Of a stretch of DNA of 64,000 nt, positions 12,600 through 23,058 are shown in pieces (position 1 is the stretch's first letter; each line of letters starts with the position of its first letter). The notes under the pieces are model-generated. The model did no database searches. It had not been told where the DNA came from and saw only the letters and a list, made by a program, of their open reading frames with translations. Origin of the DNA: Bradysia coprophila (lineage: Eukaryota > Arthropoda > Insecta > Diptera > Sciaridae); assembly GCF_014529535.1 (NCBI RefSeq), contig NC_050738.1, forward strand, positions 14,834,062 to 14,898,061, given 5' to 3'. A program made the translations under genes and the position numbers.

Positions 12600-13570
12600 C
12601 GCTCACCCCTTTGCAATTTTCTAGCCTACATTTGTACGCAAAAATATTCGTTTTTTGATCATTTCTCTAAACCAAATATTTTTTTGAAAAAGTAAAACCA
12701 TTAAAGCATGCAAAAATGTGTTACTTTTAAGGGAAAAATTGGTTTATGGATGATAACTTATTCCACTTGGAGAAACCTTTGCAAATGTGTAAATTTATGT
12801 GTTTTGCAATATTTTGTATTCACATTTTTACTGATATTTTAGCTAAAAAACACTTAGATACACGAAAATCAATCGCGCTGAATATTTAGAAAAAACTGCT
12901 GAAGTAGCTTTATAAGCACAACGATAGCAACAATTGGTGGCACGTTGCCATTGAATTGTTTTTCGTTTTATGATAATGCATAATTTTTGAGCAATAATTT
13001 CGTTATTTAGACTAAAAATTTTGCAGTGAAGTGAAGTGAATTGTGTCTAATATAAGCAAAGTATTCATTACGAACATTGAAATTATTTGTAGAGCAAAAA
13101 GGGCAGACACTTTCAGTTTTGTAATTTTATTTTGTTGAAATAACGTCAATGCCTTTGCTACATTGAACTCACGCCACAATTTTTTTGGCCTAATTTTTGC
13201 TTTGACAATTTTTGCGTACAAGCGCAGAATGCGTCACCTACAGCGATATCAGTTGGTTTGGAAGTATGCCCAGGGACTTGCGTCACTTTTACTCTTTGAG
13301 TGTTTTTGTCTGATTTCTATTTTTTATTCAAAACTAAAACATTTTGACACCGAACGATGGTTTTACTTTTTCCAAAAAGGATGCCAGTGCAAAATTATCA
13401 TGTAAAATATAACATTTTTGAGCCCAAATGTAGGCTACAAATTTACCAAGTGAAGAATCCTCTTAAAGTATTTTCTTATTTGTAAATGGATTTAAATGAA
13501 TTAGTGTAGATTCACCGATTAAAAAAGATTTCGTCAATAGATATGTTCATGCATGACAGCATGACGCAAT
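12600..13570. other. No gene; weak inverted repeat ends
   Basis: TAGCCTACATTTG near 12623 recurs inverted near 13425, and TTGTACGCAAAAAT near 12632 recurs inverted near 13207, suggesting an old TIR element of about 0.8 kb. Sequence around 13360-13460 resembles 36823-36900 (CTTTTTCCAAAAAGGATGC). Open frames on both strands near 13012-13405 look spurious. Confidence 0.35.
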
Positions 13571-13577
13571 GGTTGCT

Positions 13578-13683
13578 AGGAATCTCGCGCCGCTTCATTC
13601 ACAATTATTCACATTTTGACACATTTTGTATAAGGAAGATGTCACTTTATGAATTATTGTGAATGACGCGGCGCGAGATTCCT
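13578..13683. mobile_element. Small GC-rich-ended foldback MITE
   Basis: This 106-bp element has ends AGGAATCTCGCGCCGC and the complement, continuing into a second paired block (TTCACAAT / ATTGTGAA). No certain target duplication was found. The ends are much more GC-rich than the surroundings. Confidence 0.7.
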
Positions 13684-14189
13684 TAACACCTGACGCAATA
13701 GCTGTAGAGGAAGCGGAATATCTTAATGGTTTGGTTATAGTCGTCATTTAAATCAACGATACAATCCGTAATTGTCGGATCACAAATTCATTCCAGGCTT
13801 CGACCATAAAATCTTAGAACATTTCTGTTTTGCATCGAAATTGTAGCTCAATTACGTATTATCTGTATTTTTTGATATCCTTCAAATTCGTATTCGTAAA
13901 TGGTAATTAAAATTCCCTTCAATGGAATAACTAACTTAACTTAAATGAAAACTTTCACATTTCAATTTAACATCGGATCTGTGTTTCATGATCGGGTTTT
14001 CGATTGGACAAGTCGAGGATTTGGGTCAAAGAATTGATCTGAACATGCGCGAAAGGAAAATTTCTTGGGCGTTGCATACGACCGACAAAGTAATTGGAAA
14101 ACTGTAAAATGCCTATGCCTTTCATTTCATACATTTGAGCGTCGTTAAGATTTTTTGCCATCAATGAGACATTGCCAATAGCATACACT

Positions 14190-14430
14190 GTGCAATGAGT
14201 CAGAGGCAGTCATCTATCAGCAAAAGCCCTCACGAAGTAATGGATGCAATTGATCTGTCAGGTGTATTCAAAGATTAGGTTACATTTCCAGAAAGTTGCG
14301 ACGAACTAAACGAAACTCGTTTGCACTTTTCACAAAAATACAACTTTCCTGGATGCGTTGGTTGCATCGACTGTCCTCATGTTTCAATATTAAAACAAGG
14401 CATCAGAACAGTCGGAGCGTTTGCTGCGAC
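14190..14430 (+). pseudogene. PIF/Harbinger transposase relic
   Basis: The translation EVMDAIDLSGVFKD, a stop, then VTFPESCDELNETRLHF and NFPGCVGCIDCPHVSI matches the N-terminal half of Harbinger/HARBI1-type DDE transposases; the GCIDCPHV block is the first catalytic Asp region (usually G-IDGTH). The frame is cut at 14431 by the end of another element (its TTAG supplies a stop). No downstream half was found after 15952. Confidence 0.65.
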
Positions 14431-15952
14431 TTAGCCCCGTACGACCCGTAATCCTATTTCGTCCGTAACCTTATTACGTCCGTAGCCGTAATACGCCCGC
14501 AACCCTAATACGTCTACAACCCTCTAATGCGTCTGTTACCAAAATGCAAGTCAAGTTGGGCATGGTCAAATTTACTGAAAGTGTTCATTTTTAAAATTGC
14601 GCATAGTGCAATTACGAAAGCCCGTACGAAGTACCTCTCAAATAAAACCAACAATTTACGATATTATTTTAGAAACCCAAAATTTTTTGCCAACTTTCCA
14701 TTGGGTATTCAATTACCTCTCAAATGAAACAAAAACTAGCAAAATCGGTTGAGATTACTCAATTTTTGTGCAAAAAGCACTTAGCGCCGAGTAGCGGCCT
14801 TAGTCCAAGGGCCCAAATTTTAAACTTTTTTCGCCACGTTCTTTTCGGTATTCAATTAGACTCCATAAAAAACTAAATCTAGCAAAATCGGATGAGATTT
14901 ACTCGATTTATGTGCAAAAAACACTTAGGGCCGAGTAGCGGCCTTAGTCCAAGGGCCCAAATTTGAAACTTTTTTTGCCATCATTCTATTCGTCATTCAA
15001 TTATCTCTCAAATGAAACAAAAACTAGCAAAATCGGATGAGATTTACTCGATTTATGTGCAAAAAACACTTAGGGCCGAGTAGCGGCCTTAGTCCAAGGG
15101 CCCAAATTTGAAACTTTTTTCGCCACGTTCTTTTCGGTATTCAATTAGACTCCATAAAAAACTAAATCTAGCAAAATCGGATGAGATTTACTCGATTTAT
15201 GTGCAAAAAACACTTAGGGCCGAGTAGCGGCCTTAGTCCAAGGGCCCAAATTTGAAACTTTTTTTGCCATCATTCTATTCGTCATTCAATTATCTCTCAA
15301 ATGAAACAAAAACTAGCAAAATCGGATGAGATTTACTCGATTTATGTGCAAAAAACACTTAGGGCCGAGTAGCGGCCTTAGTCCAAGGGCCCAAATTTGA
15401 AACTTTTTTCGCCACGTTCTTTTCGGTATTCAATTACCTTCCATAAAAAACTAAAACTAGCAAAATCGGATGAGATTTACTCGATTTATGTGCAAAAAAC
15501 ACTTAGGGCCGAGTAACGACCTTTGAGCCCTCCCAACAAGCCCACGTTGCATCTTACCCAAAAACAATGTTCAGCAACTTTGTTCTACTCGTCAATACCT
15601 TTCATTTGATATATCACAAGCAGCTATTGCGTGCGTATTTCGGTAGATATCGTCGAAAGACTGAAAAACACCTATAGGGCCCTAGCTCTGGAAGGGCCGA
15701 CACTACCATGCCCATTTTCGAACTTGACCTTACTTTTGTCGATACCAATCGGGGAAAAAAAGAATTTTGAAAAAAGGTTGTGATTTACTCTAGCTAGCGG
15801 GGTCACGGACGGACGGACGGACATTTTTTTTATTGCGGATTCGTCATCTATGAACATAACCAAATGCTTTGCCCTTACTGTCTGCTTCCAATTCGACGTG
15901 TTACAAACGGCATATTAATCTTATAAGCCCCCAGTACTTCGTACGGGGCTAA
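14431..15952. mobile_element. TIR element carrying a satellite array
   Basis: Termini are TTAGCCCCGTACGA (14431-14444) and its exact inverse (15939-15952). Inside, from the left: an 18-bp degenerate tandem (14440-14530, GTCCGTAACCYTATTAC-like), a roughly 145-bp satellite, then 400 bp with a GGACGGACGGAC run. A lone AGCCCCGTACGAAGT end occurs at 21669-21683. No target duplication is obvious and there is no coding capacity. It interrupts the Harbinger relic, so it is younger than it. Confidence 0.65.
14560..15530 (+). repeat. 145-bp satellite array with alternating A/B monomers
   Basis: AAAATCGG anchors fall at 14741, 14884, 15029, 15173, 15318 and 15462, a period of 143-145 bp. Two monomer types alternate: one with CGCCACGTTCTTTTCGG and ACTCCATAAAAAACTAAA, one with GCCATCATTCTATTCGT and CTCTCAAATGAAACAAA. 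The higher-order unit is therefore about 289 bp. The first and last monomers are most diverged. Confidence 0.9.
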
Positions 15953-16860
15953 AAATTATGACACACACGGAATTTTGAAAACCGACCTTTGCCACCGAAG
16001 CCACTTGAAACGGAACCTTCTAGACGTGGAGAAGAGAATTACGACATGTATAGTATATGGAATCCTAAATATGAGATTCCGTTGTTTGCTAAAATACAGA
16101 ACTCTTCAATATGCGCCAAAAACTGCCTCACAGTTCATTAACATAATTTGTTGTGCGACCACAATTTAATTTACATGCTTTTGTTTTCCCTAGGGTCAAA
16201 AGTGGCTTATTACACACCTAGGGAAACAAGAAATTTGATTTAGGTTTCAAAATCATGTAATAGTAGATTACATACTTGTGCGGAAAATCGTTGTTTTGAA
16301 GTGTGTGGAGTTTGTATGCTAAGCCGAAGGCGAAGTCTCGTTTTCATGTGTTTATTGACATCGGATCAACAAAATTCACACGAAAACTCTACTTTTCAAC
16401 TTTTTATTAACTATTAATAACTATTAATTCAAAATGATACATTACGTGAATCGATAAGGGTGCGATAACTTTACAATTTTGTTTATTCATTACCGATATT
16501 TAAAACAAAACACACGTAATTTCTTTTCAACATAAACATATTTTGTTTCACCATTCTCTAAATATCTCTCGATAATTGAAACTTAAGTTTTAGGTGAATT
16601 TAAAGAAAAAATTCACAAGGGGAGAAAATATCTTGTAAAATAAACGTAAGTTTATAAAATCTCGTCTCCCGAAAATATTGAAAATAGGGCTCTAGGGTTT
16701 ATGAATTTTAGATCAATTTGTTTAAATCAGTACATACAATGTAGATATTTTCTGTATTACTAACGAAATGGCATTGCTCAACAGAGGTTTGAAACTCGTT
16801 TTACCCCCAAGAAAGTCACCGGTTGAAAACATGTGTGTAGATGTCAGTGATTAAAAATAA
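15953..16860. other. No gene recognised; small hairpin
   Basis: A hairpin with TTTTCCCTAGG arms lies at 16181-16230. The rest is AT-rich with no convincing frame. Confidence 0.45.
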
Positions 16861-16861
16861 A

Positions 16862-17108
16862 ATGGCACCAAAATCTAACAAACCAAGAGAAAGCGTCGAG
16901 AGATTGTATGATGCAGTAAAATCTTTGAGAGAGAAAGGTGTGGTTTATGCCAAAGCTGATAAAAGCAATAATATTGTAGTAATGGAGAGAGATGACTATG
17001 ATAGAATTGCTCTGAAAACGATTAACGAAGGGCAATGTGTTGAATGTTTGAATGATCCGTTGAATGATATGGTCAATGAGGTAAAAGGTACCCTGGATAA
17101 ACACAAAT
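16862..17108 (+). pseudogene. RT-associated N-terminal fragment
   Basis: An open frame starts MAPKSNKPRESVERLYDAV and contains YAKADKSNNIVVMERDDYDR. The ADKSNNIVV/DRDDYD block resembles the conserved ADKGN-VV segment upstream of the RT in Penelope-like and related reverse transcriptases. The reading frame changes near 17108, directly before the LINE C-terminal piece, so the two were brought together by a deletion or belong to one decayed element. Confidence 0.45.
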
Positions 17109-17144
17109 ATGTTTTGTGTGACAACCCGTAAAGTTGACAAAACT

Positions 17145-18403
17145 AATTTCGAATTGCTTGGTACTCCTATTTTCGAGGAAGGCGTCATTATGGTATGTTT
17201 TCGACTAAGGTTGAAAGCGTCGAGCTGTTGTCCAAGCGTTTACAGCTTTTGGACGTTCATCCTGCTCTGTGTATTTTTAAGAGTTCTCTTTCAGCTCCTA
17301 GGTTCAATTATCTGTTGCGTACATGCAAGTCATTCTTAGTACCAGAGGTATTAGACAGAGTAGACGAATCGTTTCGCGCTACTCTTGAAGTTATTACGAA
17401 CACGAAACTCGGAGATGTTTCCTGGAATCAGGCATCTCTCCCTCTTTCTTTCGGTGGTCTTGGAATTAGGAAATCCTCAGAGTTGGCCTATCCTGCATAC
17501 TTGTCGTCTATCCATCAGTCTTCGAAATTGTCGGATGAGATCCTAAGCAGGTTTGGTTTGAAAGTGTTGAACGATAACGTTTTGTCGATCTTACGAAGTC
17601 TTCCTTCGGAATACTCTTTGTTAGGTGAAAAAGATAAGAGTATTCAAAAGAAATGGGACTTAATAGGTGTGCGAAAGGTTTTTGACGGGTTATTGGCTTC
17701 CAGTTCTCCAGTGGATCGTGCTAGGTTGCTTGCATCATCAACAAAAGAATCTTCAAAGTGGTTGCAAGTAGTACCTTCAAGTAATCTGGGGCTGCTTTTA
17801 GACAATAATGCGGCAAGAATAGCCGTAGCACTTAGGTTGGGCTGCAAAATATGTGAAGAACACCGTTGTGTTTGTGGGAAACTAGTCGACGAATATGGTC
17901 GTCATGGGCTGTCTTGTAAGAATAGTAAGGGATGGGTTCCGGGACACGATGATATCAACAATATATTCTCACATGCTTTTTCTTCAGCCGGTATCCCTAA
18001 TGTTTTGCAACCGCCAGGAATTTCGAGAGACGATGGAAAAAGGCCAGACGGAATGACGTTAATACCATGGAGTAGAGGAAAATCACTGATATGGGACGTG
18101 ACCGTTCGAGATACTTTAGCTCAGTCTTACTTATCTATTTCGACAACTAAAGCTGGAGCTGTGGCTGATCAGGCAGAGCGTAGGAAACATAATCATTACG
18201 TCAGTCTGAAAGAGAATCACTTGTTTAAGCCAATAGCATTCGAAAGTTTAGGTAGTTGTGGTCAAGAGACAAAAGCTTTTCTCGTAAGTTTAGGAAAGAT
18301 GATGAAGAAGGCTTCGGGAGAGAAGAAGTCTAGATTACTTGCTTCAGAAGGTTTCCATATCAATACAGAGACGCAATGCGGCTTGTATATTAGGAACTTT
18401 TGA
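17145..18403 (+). pseudogene. LINE-like RT C-terminus with PD-(D/E)XK-like nuclease region
   Basis: After FELLGTPIFEEGV (17145-17190) a +1 shift leads into a 402-codon open frame at 17195. It carries LSAPRFNYLLRTC, then ASLPLSFGGLGIRKSSELAY (RT thumb side), a Cys/His cluster (CKICEEHRCVCG...RHGLSCKNS), and DDGKRPDGMTLIPW followed by LIWDVTVRDTLAQSY. RPDG...WDVT looks like a PD-(D/E)XK core, as in restriction-like LINE endonucleases. The C-terminal block FKPIAFESLGSCGQETKAFL also occurs, diverged, at 43018-43359. The RT palm is missing, so it is dead. The family name is not certain. Confidence 0.6.
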
Positions 18404-18730
18404 AAAGAGAGTTGATGATTTTTATTTGCTCTAGCTATAATTTCTTTTTGTTTTGTCTGGAAACATACTAATCATTTTGTTTTCTTTTTCATGTTTTTCG
18501 GTAATTAACTCGAGCACAAGATATTAAATTCAATGAAGAACTTTTATTCAATCAATACTCGTTACTTTTACTTAGTTTTTTTTTTTTTAGATTTATTTTA
18601 ATTATTTAAATGAAATGTTTTGTAATGAAACTTAATTGTAATATTTAATTATATTTTTTTCGGAGTTTTAGTGCGGGAGAGGACGCTTTCTCCGACAATA
18701 AAAAAAATTTAAACGTTAAAAAAAAAATTA
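18404..18730 (+). mobile_element. 3' UTR and A-rich tail of the LINE-like element
   Basis: AT-rich sequence follows the stop at 18401-18403 and ends with a hairpin-like TCGGAGTTTTAG...TTTCTCCGA segment (about 18660-18698) and runs of A to about 18730. A 3' hairpin before the A tail is common in LINE RNAs recognised by their own RT. Confidence 0.5.
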
Positions 18731-19050
18731 TTACACTAGTTTTTAACTCAATGAAGCGCTTTTGGGCTTGTGTATTTTATAGTCTTAATTTAGAGATTGG
18801 TGTTTTAAAGTTAAAATAAGAGATTGGATCGACATCGTTTGATAACTTTATATTTTACTTTATACTACGGGTTTATATGTTATTTAAAATGCCTTATGCG
18901 TATAACGTCAATAAATGAACTAACTATAACTAACTTCATCAGTACGGAACGGACCCGCCAATAAGGTGGAGCTTACTAAAAAAAATTCTGCCACAAATGT
19001 CAGATGACAAAGGATTGAATAAAAGACAAATTTTACATTGACAAAATTGT
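18731..19050. other. Intergenic, no gene recognised
   Basis: AT-rich sequence between the LINE tail and the poly(A) signal of the secreted-protein gene. Nothing definite is seen. Confidence 0.5.
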
Positions 19051-19055
19051 TGCTT

Positions 19056-19061
19056 TTTATT
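19056..19061 (-). terminator. Polyadenylation signal of the secreted-protein gene
   Basis: The minus strand reads AATAAA about 97 nt downstream of the stop codon, with a second overlapping AATAAA beside it. Confidence 0.6.
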
Positions 19062-19157
19062 TATTTTTTTTTACGTTTTTTTAAATGCGCTTACAAACTA
19101 AACGTTCCAAAGTCATGCCATATTCCCATTGAAATTTTACCATCAAAGAATAGTCAA

Positions 19158-20659
19158 TTAACCGCTGCATGGGCATGGGCCACCTGAACCACCAGTAGCT
19201 CCACCAGTTGCTCCACCAGTTGCTCCACCGACTGCTCCACCGATTGAACCGAGTCCACCAGCGAGACCAGAAAGACCAGAGACGACAGATGTAACTTGGG
19301 TGAATACAACGGAGAATTGAGCGAATAAAGATCCAACGATGTCCAAGGAACCGAGAATCTGTCCGCAAATTTCTCCAACGATGTCACTGCTCAAGAGTCC
19401 AGTCAGACCACTAAGGGTACCGCTGACTTGACCAACAAGTCCTGAAATAACTTCAACAGCACCAGAAATGGTAGCTTGAAATTGGACAGTAACACTAGCC
19501 ACGACAGTGACACCTTGTTGAATAAATCCTTGGACGGTAGAGGTAATTTGACCAAGGACCTGTGTCGCTTGTTGGATTACACCTTCGAGAGCTGCAGTAA
19601 GTTGTCCAAGGGCGTGCTGGGCGAGTTTGACTAAACCTTCAATTTGAGCTGTAAGCTGACCAACAATTTGAATGGCTTGATTAACGGCTCCTTGAATAGC
19701 AACTGTAGCGGTTTCGAGGACAGTAGTAAGCACGGTAAAGGCACCCGTAAGTCCAGCAACTGCAGAATTGAGAGCGTTGGATGCAGCGTCGGTGGCACCT
19801 GCAGCAGCATTAGATGCAGTTTGAGAGACAGTAGCAACCAAATCGACGATAACAGTAAAGGTGGCACTGATTTGAGCGGTGATTTGTCCAATTACTTGGA
19901 ATGCTTGGTTAGAGACAGCATTAAAGAGAGTTTCAATCTGGCCTTGTAATTGTCCTACGATTTGAATGAAAATGTTGATGACTTCTTCACCGAAAGCAGC
20001 TGACAATAGAGAGAAAACATTATTGAGACCAGCGATGATTGCATCAAGATCGAAGGTTTCGATAGATGTAAAGGTTAGGAGAAGCTGAAGGACGACATCG
20101 AGTTGATAGTAGATTTCTCCAAGGAAGTCGAATGAACCGTTTCCGCAGCTACTACCGTTTCCTGCTCCAGTTAAACCACCCAAGCTACCGGTGAGGCTGC
20201 CAACAGCGCCAACAAGAACATCAATAACTACAGTGAGTTGTCCAGTGACGTCAAGACTGCTGAGAGTTGAACCAAGTGTTCCAACAAGAGTTGGAACAAG
20301 ATTGCCAACAACACCAGTCACGGTGCCGATGAGTCCACCATCACCCCCTAGAACTCCTCCAAGGAGTCCTCCAAGAAGTCCACCTCCGCTTCCACCACCG
20401 CTTCCACCACCGCTTCCACTACCGCTTCCACCACCACATCCAACGCCTCCTAGAAATCCACCAAGAAGTCCACCAAGAAGTCCTCCGCCACCACCACCGC
20501 TACCACCACCGCCTCCATTACATCGACCGCCGCATGGGGTAGCGCTGACAGCCTGAATTCAAAATGGAAGATTTAAGTGATAAGTTGATCAAATCATCAA
20601 TTTTTTCGGTGACTTACAGCGAAGAATGCAACTACGACGACAGCAATAAAGAACTTCAT
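19158..20659 (-). CDS. Secreted Gly-rich amphipathic-repeat protein
   Basis: Two exons: 20659-20618 (MKFFIAVVVVAFFA) and 20552-19158, joined by a 65-nt GT-AG intron in phase 0; 478 residues in total. Residues 1-18 form a signal peptide ending AVSA, so the product is secreted. Next come a short Cys pair (CGGRC), about 60 residues of Gly/Ser runs with GGLLGGLLGG blocks, a Gly/Val-rich stretch with two more Cys, then about 270 residues of hydrophobic, Gln-spaced segments of the type IVGQLTAQIEGL, VIGQITAQISAT and VLGQITSTVQGF. The end is AVGGATGGATGGATGGSGG followed by CPCSG. Lys and Arg are almost absent and aromatic residues are few. The repeats, Gly linkers and terminal Cys suggest a self-associating extracellular structural protein (silk, glue, cuticle or gut lining), but I recognise no named family. 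TATA/Inr and a poly(A) signal frame the gene, so it is likely expressed, probably strongly. Confidence 0.85.
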
Positions 20660-20688
20660 TGTACTATTCAATGCAGATTGCAAATCGA

Positions 20689-20724
20689 ACTGATAATGAT
20701 CCAAAATTTGTTGGTCCTTTTATA
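20689..20724 (-). promoter_or_regulatory. TATA box and TCAGT initiator of the secreted-protein gene
   Basis: On the minus strand TATAAAA lies at 20724-20718 and the arthropod initiator TCAGT at 20693-20689, about 30 bp apart, which is the normal spacing. The predicted 5' UTR is about 32 nt before the ATG at 20659. Confidence 0.75.
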
Positions 20725-20729
20725 TCGAG

Positions 20730-21340
20730 AACTTGAATGCATTTCGGCCACATATTTGTTTGCATTGACTGAAGAAAATAATTATTTTTTATTTAAATTT
20801 TTGTATTTGCCTTTGAAAATGCGTAAGCGTACCCGAAAAAATAAATGTTAGTTGTCTCGACCATCTGATCAAATAATTGCAGCCTTAGCTTTAGTTGTTG
20901 AAACAATATATATTTTTTGCACTCTACACATGCGGATCGACACTTTTTGCAATGCTCAATGTCATGAAGACGTAAATTTAAAAAATTATTTTTTGTGCAA
21001 ATGAATTTTTAATGAATGTTTTCTTTGATGTTTCGGTGCTGAAGTCTAATTGATCCATGTTGGTCTATGCCTAGAGATGACGAATCATAAATATGTAAAT
21101 GTAAGAATGGCGTATGGATTAACTCGCTTTCTTTCGATTTTTCCAGTGAAAATGAAACAGCAAATGATAGACGTACCACTATACCAATAAAAACATAAGC
21201 TAACGCCGACCCGTACGAAACACCTTCGGATCGAAAGTCTTTAATGTGAAACGCATCATCTCTCTCACTTCATTCTCTTTTTTTTAAATTTCTTTATTAA
21301 CAAAAAATCCAATCTAAAACATAGAACCGCATAGCTCCAG
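20730..21340. other. Upstream region of the secreted-protein gene, no other gene
   Basis: AT-rich sequence that may hold enhancer elements of the secreted-protein gene; none can be named. The plus-strand frame at 20564-20851 only overlaps the promoter and intron and is not a gene. Confidence 0.4.
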
Positions 21341-21379
21341 TATGTTGATTAACACGTAGGGTATAATGCTCGAACAGGC

Positions 21380-21524
21380 ACTTTAGGCACGCCGGAAAGT
21401 GCTAAAGGAGTCAAGGAATACCTCCAAATAAATTTCTAAAAATCATAAGTCAAATTTTTGATTTTTAGAAATTTATTAGGAGGTATTCTCTGACTCCTTT
21501 AGCACTTTTCGGTGTGCCTAAAGT
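21380..21524. mobile_element. Foldback MITE
   Basis: This 145-bp near-palindrome has arms starting ACTTTAGGCAC and including AGTGCTAAAGGAGTCA and AATTTCTAAAAATCA. A weaker outer inverted pair (TTAACACG near 21350 and its complement near 21550) suggests a larger element of about 215 bp. No target duplication was identified. Confidence 0.7.
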
Positions 21525-21819
21525 TGACAAGTCACAATAACCAGTAACGTGTTAACAATTCAAAGGAGCTATTCTCTTCTCTGCTCAAAAGCCATGAGCT
21601 CTAAAAGCACATTACCCATTCTTTGCCTTGTTATCATGTACAAGGAAATTGCCGGAGGCAATGTCGACAGCCCCGTACGAAGTCAAATTTAATGACCTAT
21701 ATTTTACTATAAATGATGACATTATAGATAAATATGCTATTATATAGCTCAAACTAGCTATATATAGCTAAATATAGCTGTATATAGATTAACATAGATG
21801 TCTACATATGGGATGCTTG

Positions 21820-22167
21820 AAGCCTGTTCATTTTAGAGAAATAGTCTCAAATTCATCTGGCATGGTGTTTATCTGGTCCGAAAAAAAAGCCTAAAATATT
21901 GGACCCGTATTTTTTTTTAGAATTTAAAAAAATAGTTTATATCTGGGAAGCGAAGCATTTGTTCAAATGTACGATACGTTGGTTAGAAGAGAGAAGAATG
22001 ATGGTGTATATCTTTTTTACTCTTCTAACCAACGCATTCATACATTTGAACAAATGCTTCGCTCCCCAGATCTAAACTATTTTTTTAAATTCTAAAAACA
22101 AATACGGATCCAATATTTTAGCCTTCCGGACCAGATAAACACCATGCCAGATGAATTTGACACTATT
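21820..22167. mobile_element. Truncated second copy of the 9-bp-TSD foldback MITE
   Basis: It closely matches 10956-11320 from AGCCTGTTCATTTTAGAG to CACTATTTCGA, with small indels near the left arm. The right end breaks off into T/A-rich sequence after 22167. The AT-rich stretch just upstream (21690-21800) consists of TATAGCTA-type units. Confidence 0.85.
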
Positions 22168-22219
22168 TCGATTTTTTTTTTAAATTTCATACGATGACAT
22201 TTCCAATTTTGGGGCTAAT

Positions 22220-22407
22220 CAATACTCTCTCTAGCAAACAAAATACTTTTATTATAAGGTGGTGAAAGAATCAAGTAGCATTTGGAATTTACATGTACAT
22301 TACAGTGTCAGTCAGTCAAAATGTAAATTGGTGTTTGTATAATACAAAGAAATAAGGTGTGAATTTGACATAGAACACTGAGAGTTTGGTTGTTAGAGAG
22401 AGTATTG
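22220..22407. mobile_element. CAATACTC MITE, copy 1 (7-bp target duplication family)
   Basis: The element is 188 bp, ends CAATACTCTCTCTAGCAAAC and GAGAGTATTG. Flanks GGCTAAT and GTCCAAT agree at 5 of 7 positions, consistent with an old 7-bp duplication. Other copies are at 50469, 50766 and 51304. Confidence 0.75.
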
Positions 22408-22952
22408 GTCCAATGGGGGACTGAAGTTTCAATAATTACGATAGACAACATAACATTATTATAAGCAAAAAATTATTCTACACCATCGTAAAATTATAAA
22501 CATTTACATTGTTTTCTGATTTTCAAAGATCAGTCAAACATATGTCCATTATATGCCTCTCTATTCTTCTCATGCCATTTTTTCTTAATTCTCTCACGAA
22601 AAAGGTTTGCTTTTAGGTTGAATTTGGGTCGTAGTCGTAATTGAAATATAAATTAAAAGTATAAAACTTGAAAATTCGGCAATAGTGTAGAACAATTTTT
22701 TGTTTACAATAACATTCTTAATATAAATACAAAAAATGTCAAAAGATCCCATTGGTGAAAAAATTTCGTTACTGTCAGTTTGACATGGAGAAAAAAAGAA
22801 TTACACTTGGTTTGGCTTGAATCAGTCGAAAATGAATTATTTTTTACATATTTCATACATCATGACATAACTACATTTTTTTGACAGCCGGTGCCATGGG
22901 TTTCAATTTCTTTGAAAAATGTACGACCGTTCTTACATGAACAATTTTTTGA

Positions 22953-23058
22953 GTATCTGTTTTGGACGATTGATTTTAGGCACTTTCGCATGTAGCCCTC
23001 ACTTCGTTTGGGCTACAATTCGCGAAATTGCCTAAAAACGATCGTCCAAAACAGATAC
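22953..23058. mobile_element. Foldback MITE of 106 bp
   Basis: Arms GTATCTGTTTTGGACGAT and the complement (23041-23058) continue into TTTAGGCA/TGCCTAAA and further pairing (GTAGCCC/GGGCTAC) around a centre near 23005. Nothing coding. Confidence 0.75.

Noticed and set aside
13967..14188. 73-codon minus-strand frame
   Set aside because: It overlaps the region leading into the Harbinger relic on the plus strand and has no domain.
14560..15530. CRISPR-like array
   Set aside because: Repeats are head-to-tail 145-bp monomers without unique spacers, in a eukaryotic context.
19644..19949. Open frames on the plus strand and other frames across 19081-20556
   Set aside because: They are shadows of the low-complexity secreted-protein gene on the minus strand; the latter has signal peptide, intron, promoter and poly(A) signal.
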